From: Polaribacter cellanae
GTDB lineage: Bacteria > Bacteroidota > Bacteroidia > Flavobacteriales > Flavobacteriaceae
Length of the DNA stretch: 64,000 nt
Assembly: GCF_017569185.1 (NCBI RefSeq)
Contig: NZ_CP071869.1
Span: 2,036,001-2,100,000 of the forward strand
Direction of reading: 5' to 3'
The notes beneath the pieces were generated by a model. It worked only from the letters and a program-made list of their open reading frames with translations, did no database searches and was not told the DNA's origin. Made by a program: the position numbers and the translations under genes. Shown piece after piece: positions 57,108 through 64,000 of the stretch (within the stretch, counting starts at the first letter, position 1; each line of letters opens with the position of its first letter).

Positions 57108-58028
57108 ATGAAAAAATTAAAGTTAAAAAATAGTAGTTATAAAGCATTGGTAATTAATTACAAAGAATGGTTAGACATATTAGGTTTTACAGAAAAGAGT
57201 GTTTATAGTTATCCACGATTTTTACAAGAGTTTTTTTATTATTTAGAACAACATCATATTAATAGTGTAGAAAATATTACAAGAACCATAGTTAAAGAAT
57301 ATTACAAAGAATTACAACAAAGACCCAATCAAAAACGAAGTGGTGCATTAAGTAAAAGTTCTCTAAACTCACATCAAAATGCGTTGCGAAAATTTAAAGA
57401 ATACCTACAAAAACATAGTGCAAAAAATATAGCTATCCATTTAAAACCAGAACGTATAAATCGATTAGAAATTATTAATATCCTCACACAAGAAGAAGCA
57501 AAAGAACTCTTTAAAGCAACCCAATTTAGCAGTCCATTTACACACATACAACAAAGAGATAAAGCAATGTTAGTATTATTATATAGTTGTGGTTTACGCA
57601 GAAATGAAGCAGTACAATTAAATATCAAAGATGTGCTTTTTGATAAAGAAATTCTACACGTTAGAAAAGGAAAAAATTATAAAGAAAGATTAGTACCTAT
57701 CAATTTATACAACTTGGAAATACTAGAAGAATATATTTATGATGCAAGAATACAGTTTAAAGATTATAGAGAAAGTGAAGCCTTATTAATAGGAAATTAC
57801 GGAACACGTTTAGAAGGAAATACATTAGCAAGTAGATTAAGAGCAATTGTAAAAGCAACGAACAATCAAGAAATTATTGACAAGCGTATCTCTCCTCATA
57901 GATTACGTCATTCTATTGCGACACATTTTTTAGAAGCAGGTATGAACATTGAAGATATCAAACAATTTTTAGGTCATAGTCATTTAGAAACAACACAAAT
58001 TTATACGCATTTAGTAAAGAAATTATGA
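57108..58028 (+). CDS. Tyrosine recombinase (XerC/D-like), catalytically complete
   Basis: A 306-aa integrase-family enzyme: N-terminal SAM-like DNA-binding domain (about 10-105) and catalytic domain (about 125-306). Arg I in YSCGLRRNEAVQL (about 162), Lys region RKGKNYKERLVPI, HRLRH (about 264-268, His and Arg II), GHSHLETTQIYTHL (His about 289, nucleophile Tyr about 299). All active-site residues are present. Its end overlaps the next gene by 4 nt (ATGA), so the two recombinases are made together, probably as a heterotetramer. Confidence 0.9.
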   Translation: MKKLKLKNSSYKALVINYKEWLDILGFTEKSVYSYPRFLQEFFYYLEQHHINSVENITRTIVKEYYKELQQRPNQKRSGALSKSSLNSHQNALRKFKEYLQKHSAKNIAIHLKPERINRLEIINILTQEEAKELFKATQFSSPFTHIQQRDKAMLVLLYSCGLRRNEAVQLNIKDVLFDKEILHVRKGKNYKERLVPINLYNLEILEEYIYDARIQFKDYRESEALLIGNYGTRLEGNTLASRLRAIVKATNNQEIIDKRISPHRLRHSIATHFLEAGMNIEDIKQFLGHSHLETTQIYTHLVKKL

Positions 58029-58909
58029 GTTATAAAGAATACTTACAAAAAGAACAACACAGTACAATTAGCATACAGCGTTATGTTTGGAGATTAACCG
58101 ATTATAAAAATTGGTGTAAAAACAGCAATTACAATCCACAATTAATAGACTATAAAACTTTACTACAATACATCAAATATCTACAAGCCAAAAACTGGAA
58201 ACCAGAAAGTGTAAACAATCAAATACGAGGCATCAAATATTATTACGATTATTTAATAGCAAAAAACATAAGAATAGACAATCCTGCTGAAGATGTGAAA
58301 GTAAAACGAACAAGAATTAAAGTATTAGCAAATCTATTATCCACAGACGAATTAGAAGATTTATATTACAGTTATGAAACCGAAAATATTAACGATTTTT
58401 ATTTTACAGCAACAGCTAAAAGAAATAAAGTAATTACAGGTTTAATTGTTTATCAAGCTTTAAATAATGGCACATTAGCAAAATTGCAAGTAGATGATTT
58501 ACAGTTATACAAAGGTAAAATAGATGTTCCAAGTACCAAAAGAAGCAACCCAAGAACCTTACTATTAAAACCTTGGCAAGTGATAGAATTAATGGAATAT
58601 ATTAATGAATATAGACCCAAAATACAACAACATATAAAACTATATAACGATACTTTATTCCCTCTAAATACCAATCAATTTAATACAATATTGAACAGTA
58701 TTATAAAAAAGTTAAAACAGATTAATTACAAAGTAGAAAACTTACAACAACTACGAGCAAGTGTGATTACAGATTGGTTAACAAAGCATAATATTAGAGA
58801 AGTACAACAAATGTGTGGTCATAAATATATTGGATCTACAGAAAGATATCAGCAAGATAATTTAGAAAATTTACAAGAAGCTATTACAAAGTTCCATCCA
58901 ATAAATTAA
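58025..58909 (+). CDS. Tyrosine recombinase paralogue with degenerate active site
   Basis: A 294-aa protein with the same two-domain layout as its neighbour (N-terminal SAM-like about 1-95, catalytic-like about 110-290). In place of the GLRRNE Arg I motif it has LNNGTLAKLQ (about 145); the HxxR motif is QQLRASV (His replaced by Gln); only CGHKYIGSTERY (about 264-275) keeps His and a Tyr. Loss of Arg I should abolish or cripple catalysis, so it is likely a structural or regulatory partner. Overlaps the active recombinase gene by 4 nt. Confidence 0.85.
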   Translation: MSYKEYLQKEQHSTISIQRYVWRLTDYKNWCKNSNYNPQLIDYKTLLQYIKYLQAKNWKPESVNNQIRGIKYYYDYLIAKNIRIDNPAEDVKVKRTRIKVLANLLSTDELEDLYYSYETENINDFYFTATAKRNKVITGLIVYQALNNGTLAKLQVDDLQLYKGKIDVPSTKRSNPRTLLLKPWQVIELMEYINEYRPKIQQHIKLYNDTLFPLNTNQFNTILNSIIKKLKQINYKVENLQQLRASVITDWLTKHNIREVQQMCGHKYIGSTERYQQDNLENLQEAITKFHPIN

Positions 58910-60070
58910 AGATAACAAAGCTTCGCTTGTTCGTTCCTCACAAGCTCGCTAAAAATCCAGTAGGAATGGAAAGAATCCCCACAAAACAAAATCCATATTT
59001 TTACAGAAAAAGTAAAAAACCTCTGTCTTTTGTTTTGTTCCGCTCGCCACCACTTCTATAGTTTTTATGTCACAGTTTTTGAAAGCCAACGCTAAATACA
59101 GCACTTTGTAAGTTGCTCGTTCCTCACAATCACAAAAAGCTGTTATCCACGCTAAACCCCAAAAACTCCGCCATAAAAACTATCCCAAGCTATCTTTACA
59201 TAATTGGCATTATAAAACTGCCTACATCAGCCACCACATCACCAAAGCCGTTGTTATAATGTAAATTATGTAAAATATCCGCTCTGCCCACGCTTTTTGC
59301 CACCACTTCTGCCAATGCCTCACTACAGCCAACGCCTTCGCACTACGACATCTTTAATTTTTACTACGTAAGCCCACGCTCCGAATTTGCATAAAAAAAC
59401 TTCACAAAATCCTCACGTAGTCCAAGTGTTCCTACGCTCACATCTTTGCTCGTTTTTGTATACAACTCGTTCCTTGTTGTGAAGAACAAGTCATTTTAAA
59501 AACATAGGATTCTCTGCCACATCATCCGCCCCCAAATCCTATGTTTTTAAAACGTAAACCGATTGATGAAAACACTATCGTGTGAAACTACGGAAACTGG
59601 TCAGCTTATTTTTTAAATAAATAAAAAGTGTGTAGTTCCTTTGTTTACAGGAGAAAAACAGCCAAAAATAATAGTGCTTTTTTTCTGTCCTATTTTAAAT
59701 CAACTCCTTGCAATACATTGCTAGCAAAGAGATGAAGTAAACGTATGTGTGTATATGGGCAAAATGTACCTTTTATTTTATAGTAAGTACAAAATAAAAA
59801 GAGGGGTGTTAGAAAGGTTGAGAAGCTTGTAGGAGCGAGAAACGAAAGCCCACACCCAAATTATGATATATACTATAGATGTTTTTGCAAAAACAAATTA
59901 TTGAAAACGCTTTTATATATAACAGTAGAATCTAATAAAATGGAAACAGCGAACAAAAAAAGAACACCTTATGTATAGAATGATATTTTTAGTTTTAATG
60001 AGGTTAAAAACCTTGCTCACAAAAACAGAATCAAAATTTAGATAAATAAATAAAATAACACAACAAGAAT
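58910..60070. other. Noncoding repeat-rich region after the recombinase pair
   Basis: About 1.16 kb without a supported gene. The first 650 nt are clearly richer in C (plus strand) than the surroundings and hold repeated words: TCGTTCCTCACAA (58939, 59124 areas, and a variant at 59466), GCCACCACTTCT (59047 and 59292 areas), CCACGCTAAA. CAAAACAAAAT / TTTTGTTTTG form a long-range inverted repeat (58980-59040). Further on are a perfect 18-bp inverted repeat (separate entry), an imperfect one around ATTTTATAGTAAGTACAAAAT (59776-59800), and a GGGGTGT...ACACCC stem at 59813-59865. Candidate recombination site or structured RNA. Confidence 0.5.
59494..59552. repeat. Perfect 18-bp inverted repeat
   Basis: TTTTAAAAACATAGGATT (59494-59511) and its exact complement AATCCTATGTTTTTAAAA (59535-59552) surround a 23-nt C-rich loop. 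It is too long and C-looped for an ordinary terminator and lies 585 nt after the recombinase genes; it could be a recombinase core site. Confidence 0.75.
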
Positions 60071-60220
60071 ATGAAGATAAAATTAAAAGAAGTAGAAGTA
60101 GAAATTGCTTGGTGGCAAGTAATGTTAATTATATTAGCTGTAGTCACAATAATGAAAATGAATCCAAATGAAGTGCTAGAATATTTAAAACCAATTATAG
60201 AAAAAATTAAGTTTAGTTAA
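60071..60220 (+). CDS. Small single-span membrane protein (49 aa)
   Basis: ATG at 60071 gives MKIKLKEVEVEIAWWQVMLI ... TIMKMNPNEVLEYLKPIIEK IKFS, with one TM segment (about 16-32) and a charged C-terminal helix. The composition is protein-like and the frame is open over its whole length, but no family is recognised. It lies alone at the end of the noncoding region. Confidence 0.45.
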   Translation: MKIKLKEVEVEIAWWQVMLIILAVVTIMKMNPNEVLEYLKPIIEKIKFS

Positions 60221-60255
60221 AATGAGAAATTATATAACTCATATTTACAGACGTT

Positions 60256-60288
60256 CCGTATATGAGCCGTATATAAGCCGTATATGTT
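60256..60288. repeat. Three tandem 11-bp repeats
   Basis: CCGTATATGAG, CCGTATATAAG and CCGTATATGTT stand directly head to tail (60256-60266, 60267-60277, 60278-60288). They resemble iteron-type protein-binding repeats. Nothing else is in this 160-nt gap except the following terminator. Confidence 0.7.
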
Positions 60289-60324
60289 CCCACTAATCAC
60301 GAGTACCAGTGTTCAATCAGTCCA

Positions 60325-60354
60325 TAAAAAAAGCACCCTCAAAAGAGGATGCTT
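60325..60354 (-). terminator. Terminator of the IS1380-split gene
   Basis: Arms AAGCACCCTC / GAGGATGCTT (one mismatch) with a 4-nt loop are followed on the minus strand by seven T. It lies 27 nt after the stop codon at 60381. Confidence 0.8.
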
Positions 60355-60742
60355 CCTTGGCAAAACAAGGGGTTTACAAATCAGAATACGTGTGTAACTT
60401 TCATTGTATTACCTTGCGATAATATATAATCTGTAGTGCCTACCTTTTGGTAAAACTCAATTCCTAAACAAGAAACTACACTTACTTCTGCATCTGTAAC
60501 AGCTCCACCAGGAATCGTAGCCGTTAATGTGGTTGCAGTACTGTTCGCATCAAGCGCCTTTGTTGTGCTTGAAACTACCACACCTATACTGTTCTCATCT
60601 GGTACAGTAGGTTCATAAGTATTTACGCCATCATCATACACATAATCTGACACCAAACCAACAGCAGCTACTAATTTAAAATGCGTAGCACCTGCAGGCG
60701 CAACCACAAAATTAGCAGGTGTAAATGCAGCTATTGTATAAA

Positions 60743-62138
60743 CCCGCATTATGCATTAGGAATAAACAAAAGGAGGACTTAAATTATTAATTTGGGAGAA
60801 TAATCCGTCCATCCAAGGTCTTTTTTTAGTGTTCAAAGCAATCTTTAACACCTTTCTGTTAGCATGATTTACTGTCCAAGCTCCTAATGCAAAGCAATAG
60901 ACTTTTAGGGTTTTTAAAGTTGCTCGATTATGATGATTTAAGGCAAAATGCCTAAACAAACTCATTAGGTTATAAGCCACCATAATGAATCTAAAGGAAG
61001 CCTCAGTTGCCCAAAAATTCTTTAAACAAAAGTTGTCCAATCCAAAGTCTTCTTTGAGTTCTTTGATTCTGTTTTCACAATCAGCTCTGGTGTTGTAGAT
61101 ATTCCAAACTTGGTCTAGGGGTAAATCTAGATTAGTTACATAGCAACTAAAACGATAACCAGGCAGATCATCAAAGAGTAATTTCCCTGCTGCTTTTGGA
61201 CGATCTTCTACTTTCTTTTTTATGACAATATAGCGCCTTGACTTACCATCTGTATGGTTAAAAATCATCTCATTAAGCTCAATTCCTTTTGTGAGCTCTA
61301 TCCAATTATCCAAACTCCAAACTGTATTTTTTATATTTGGATACATACGTGCTGCCATAATGTAATTGAGTTGTTTGCCTTCTAGATAATCTAATAAATC
61401 TTGTGTGTAAAAACCACTATCTGCACGAACTAAACCAACTCTTTTGTCCTTTAAAGCTTCATTGAAGGTTTCTTCCATAAACTCTTTACAGCTACTACTA
61501 TCTGCTGTATTGCCTGGTCTTAACCAAGCATTGGCAACCATTCTGGTTTGGCTCACAAAGGCCATTAATGGGTGATGTGAGTTCCTGCCTTTTTTATTGG
61601 GATTATAACCTTTTGCGCTACCTTGTTGCTCTCCATATCTTGTAATAACTGTGCTATCAAAATCTATAGTTAAGTTGTCAACATCTAATTGCTTGAAAAA
61701 CCAATGTTGCAACTTTGGAAATACTTCTGTATTGCGCTTTTGAGAAAACTTGCCAAAAAAACGACTATAGGTACTTTGTGAAGGCATACGATTCCATCCA
61801 AAAATTTCTTGCAATGCGCTATCATAACGTAACCAATCACAATGGATATAACGAGAGGCTCCTGTCCAAATACTCAACCAAAAAGCTTCAGTTATATGTG
61901 CAGGATTATAACCCGCATTAGAGCTTGGTTGAGGTAAATCTAATTGTGCTAGTTGTTCTCTAATTTCTGTTTGATCAATAAAACGCTTCATTAAGCTCAT
62001 CCCTCCAAAAGGGGTGACTTTCTTACTTGAATACTCTATAGGGAGATTAACCATTTGGGTTATGTGTTAAATTCACTGTAAAGCTAATAATCGTAATCGT
62101 TTATACAAAATTTTAAATCATCTATTGCATAATTCAGG
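60743..62138 (-). mobile_element. IS1380-family insertion sequence (looks intact)
   Basis: A 1396-bp element. Ends CCCGCATTATGCATTAGG (60743-60760) and the complement of TCTATTGCATAATTCAGG (62121-62138) match at 14 of 18 positions. Direct repeats ATAAA (60738-60742 and 62139-62143) flank it. It carries one transposase gene and interrupts the gene described above. Confidence 0.92.
60756..62054 (-). CDS. IS1380-family transposase
   Basis: A 432-aa DDE transposase. Visible are LTIDFDSTVITRYGEQQGSA (first Asp, about 155), GLVRADSGFYTQDLLDYL (second Asp, about 210), the YxxRADCENRIKELKEDFGLD block (Glu, about 335) and FWATEASFRFIMVAYNLMSLF. Full length for the family and undamaged, so the IS is probably active. 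The stop codon lies within the left terminal repeat. Confidence 0.93.
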   Translation of the reverse strand: MVNLPIEYSSKKVTPFGGMSLMKRFIDQTEIREQLAQLDLPQPSSNAGYNPAHITEAFWLSIWTGASRYIHCDWLRYDSALQEIFGWNRMPSQSTYSRFFGKFSQKRNTEVFPKLQHWFFKQLDVDNLTIDFDSTVITRYGEQQGSAKGYNPNKKGRNSHHPLMAFVSQTRMVANAWLRPGNTADSSSCKEFMEETFNEALKDKRVGLVRADSGFYTQDLLDYLEGKQLNYIMAARMYPNIKNTVWSLDNWIELTKGIELNEMIFNHTDGKSRRYIVIKKKVEDRPKAAGKLLFDDLPGYRFSCYVTNLDLPLDQVWNIYNTRADCENRIKELKEDFGLDNFCLKNFWATEASFRFIMVAYNLMSLFRHFALNHHNRATLKTLKVYCFALGAWTVNHANRKVLKIALNTKKRPWMDGLFSQINNLSPPFVYS

Positions 62139-62591
62139 ATAAACAACTTCATTACGGTCTGCGTTAATCGTTGCAGTATAAGGAGCAGTAAACACCGTTG
62201 ATAAACTTGACTTACGATTTAAATCCAAACCAGTTAAGAGCTCTTTATTGGCAGAAAGTGTAATGGGTCTTTTACCTCTGACACCTACACCCTTTAGGTT
62301 AATGGTTTTAAAAATCTTGGTTAACTGGGAAGCCAATCTACTGCCACCCATTACTTGAAGTACACCACTCAAGGCGGTTCTTAATGCTTTACCTACTTTG
62401 GCTGAACCACCAAACTCGGCATTGTTCTCTCTGGTACGTTTGAAATTAGGGTCTGTTTGGATACGTTCCTTGGAAGGTCCTCCAGCCATCCTAGCTAGAT
62501 ACTCACCATTAGAAGTGTAAAAAGATACGCCCCCAATGTTCCCTACTAATTTAATTAATCCTTTTTGCTTGCTCATAATAAAAAGATTTAT

Positions 62592-62612
62592 GTTCTGTAA
62601 AACATACAGAAC
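62592..62612. other. Small palindrome upstream of the split gene
   Basis: GTTCTGTA (62592-62599) and TACAGAAC (62605-62612) form a perfect 8-bp inverted repeat 16 nt before the start codon at 62576. This is a plausible operator or 5' hairpin. The rest of the gap up to 62864 has no gene. Confidence 0.35.
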
Positions 62613-62864
62613 TGGTTAAACAATAAATGCAAGCTTGGTGGTTGAAAACAATCTGATTAGTAGACAAGTGTTAACGTCTTGTTTTATAGAGAACTACAAT
62701 AATGATGCAAAACGTATAAACAAAATGTTAAAGTTTGTTTGTTGGACAAAACAGAAATAATTATCTTTATGCTGTGATGGTGTAGAAAGGACGTTCATAA
62801 AAAACAATTTTTAGTGAAAAAGCTAATAGAAATAAGGGAATACCAGTAGAAAAAATGCGTAAGT

Positions 62865-63944
62865 GTGTTAGGTTATGTGTATCAATATAAAGATCAAGTT
62901 AACAACGTAAGGCTCTCGTATTCAGATAGTAATAATGATGGTATTATACAGCCTGCTACTGAAATATTAAGAGAATCAAATTTCTACCCCTTCGGATTAG
63001 AGCATCGTGGATATAATAACACTATTATTGGTGCTAAAAATAATTTGAAACATTATCAAGGTCAAGAGTTCACAGAAGATTTAGGATTAAATACTCACGA
63101 GTGGAAATATCGTGTAAGTGACCCTGCAATTGGTAGATTTTGGCAAGTAGACCCATTAGCTGAAGAATACAATTATCAATCTCCATATAATTTTTCCGAA
63201 AATAGAGTAATTGATTCTTATGAATTAGAAGGTTTAGAAAAAGTTTCTATACATACTGCCAGTTTTGCTCCTTTTAAGACATTTGGTGGTCCTTATAAAG
63301 GTGATGGGGCTAATAGGAAGTTTACTACTAATCCAAGTTCAAGTTCGAGAATATCAGGTAGAGTTAATGTGAGGGCTACAAGTACTGGAATTAGTGATCG
63401 TGGTTCTTCTGCAACAGGTTCTATGTCTCATAATATTTTAACAGGTAATTCATCATATTCTGATGCAAGTATTGAGCATAGTATGTCTAATAACGTAAGT
63501 GGTGTAAGAGATGATGGAAAAGTTTCTGCAGAAGTAGGATTTCATTTAAGTGGTAATAATAGTCTTGTACCTGGTTCTCCAGATATAGATACTAAAGGTT
63601 CTATGACAATTACAAGTCAACAATTAGGAGATAAAGGAAGTGTTATTAGTTTTTCTGGAAAAATAACTGGAGATAAATTCCCTTCAAATGAAACTTTTAT
63701 AACAGATTCTAATGGAGTTGGTGTCTTTCTAGGTGTTTCTGGAGCAGATGGTAACCCTCTTATTTCATTACCAGGTAATGGTAATGAAACTATGTCTACA
63801 TTTAATATTAGTGTTAATTTTAATACTGATGGTGGTATAACTGGTGTTACTTATAATAAGAAAAATTACACAGTAGCCGAATGGAATAAACAATTCACAA
63901 AATTAGATCCAAAGGATGGTAATGTATCTACTAATAATAACTAA
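62865..63944 (+). CDS. Orphan Rhs core cassette with alternative C-terminal tail
   Basis: It starts inside the conserved Rhs core (GYVYQYKDQVNNVRLSYSDS, FYPFGLEHRGYNN, GRFWQVDPLAEEYNYQSPY) with only a weak GTG, no signal peptide and no YD repeats. After ELEGLE (about 126) an unrelated, Ser/Gly/Asn-rich beta-type tail follows (about 127-359: SIHTASFAPFKTFGGPYKGD ... WNKQFTKLDPKDG). The core is clearly related at DNA level to 53345-53710 of the main rhs gene. This is the arrangement of an orphan rhs-CT module that recombination could exchange onto the full gene. The tail's activity is unknown. Confidence 0.8.
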   Translation: MLGYVYQYKDQVNNVRLSYSDSNNDGIIQPATEILRESNFYPFGLEHRGYNNTIIGAKNNLKHYQGQEFTEDLGLNTHEWKYRVSDPAIGRFWQVDPLAEEYNYQSPYNFSENRVIDSYELEGLEKVSIHTASFAPFKTFGGPYKGDGANRKFTTNPSSSSRISGRVNVRATSTGISDRGSSATGSMSHNILTGNSSYSDASIEHSMSNNVSGVRDDGKVSAEVGFHLSGNNSLVPGSPDIDTKGSMTITSQQLGDKGSVISFSGKITGDKFPSNETFITDSNGVGVFLGVSGADGNPLISLPGNGNETMSTFNISVNFNTDGGITGVTYNKKNYTVAEWNKQFTKLDPKDGNVSTNNN

Positions 63945-63955
63945 TAAATTTAATA

Positions 63956-64000
63956 ATGAAAGTTATAGCAACAATTTGGTATTATCTTTTTCCTATTCTT
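63956..64000 (+). CDS. Start of a small gene after the orphan Rhs tip (partial)
   Basis: ATG at 63956 opens MKVIATIWYYLFPIL, a hydrophobic start, and runs off the window. Its position 11 nt after the orphan Rhs stop fits an immunity gene, perhaps a membrane protein; only 15 codons are visible. Confidence 0.4.
   Translation, partial: MKVIATIWYYLFPIL

Larger units (their letters stand above)
60381..62576 (-). pseudogene. Unknown conserved protein gene split by IS1380
   Basis: The 5' part (62576-62139) starts MSKQKGLIKLVGNIGGVSFY and ends NEVVY; the 3' part (60737-60381) resumes TIAAFTPANFVVAPAGATHF and ends MKVTHVF. Removing the IS and one ATAAA copy restores 265 codons exactly (264 aa). The protein type, with a basic first half and a beta-rich second half, is familiar to me as a conserved hypothetical of Bacteroidetes accessory regions; function unknown. 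The split makes two short products, neither likely functional. Confidence 0.85.

Noticed and set aside
58910..59580. CRISPR array in the repeat-rich noncoding region
   Set aside because: The repeated words are of unequal length and spacing, and no cas genes are near.

Overview
The window comes from a low-GC marine-type member of the Flavobacteriaceae (Bacteroidetes), Polaribacter/Tenacibaculum-like. The reasons are repeated TAnnTTTG promoter -7 boxes, TonB receptors with a CarboxypepD_reg-like front domain, an OmpA protein with thrombospondin type-3 repeats, a DUF2723 protein, atpDC standing apart from the other ATP synthase genes, and Bacteroidetes-style two-gene Rhs proteins with Sec signal peptides. 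The species is not resolved.

Positions 1-35460 are core chromosome. In order: a siderophore-type TonB receptor coupled to a PepSY membrane protein; a TolB-like lipoprotein divergent from an M28 peptidase; dusB; a LolC/E-type permease and rbfA; atpDC; an OmpA-like porin; kbl; an AddA-like helicase/nuclease; a ferrous iron operon (DtxR regulator, membrane-anchored DtxR-FeoA fusion, FeoB split into GTPase and permease proteins) divergent from a TonB receptor and a thioredoxin-like protein, with a perfect 20-bp palindrome between them; mfd; an EamA exporter; a secreted beta-propeller-like protein; a polysaccharide deacetylase; a DUF2723 protein; and tRNA-Gln(UUG).

Directly after the tRNA the window becomes an accessory graveyard (35.6-47 kb). 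It holds two IS982 elements, an IS256 remnant, a DDE transposase broken at its start, a truncated gene fragment and a decayed lipoprotein gene. It also holds a Bacteroidetes mobilizable element: two unknown genes, an excisionase-like HTH, MobC, a relaxase and a coiled-coil membrane protein. The relaxase is split by an IS982 with a 5-bp target duplication, and the intact 244-aa frame can be rebuilt. A second, degraded copy of the upstream half of this element lies at 45.3-46.6 kb.

Positions 47.4-64 kb form a polymorphic-toxin locus: a two-gene Rhs system ending in a nuclease-like C-terminal domain, an overlapping putative immunity gene, and then an unusual module of divergent XRE regulator, AAA ATPase with a C-terminal wHTH, and two overlapping tyrosine recombinases. 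The second recombinase has lost catalytic residues. A 1.1-kb noncoding region with repeats and a perfect 18-bp inverted repeat follows. After it come a gene split by an IS1380 element (intact 264-aa frame recoverable) and an orphan Rhs core cassette with a different C-terminal tail and the start of a further small gene. The most promising candidate for something undescribed is the XRE/ATPase/recombinase-pair/noncoding-repeat module lying between an Rhs gene and its orphan tip cassette. Other notable items are 27-bp palindromes inserted in frame in two unrelated core genes and the membrane-anchored DtxR-FeoA fusion.
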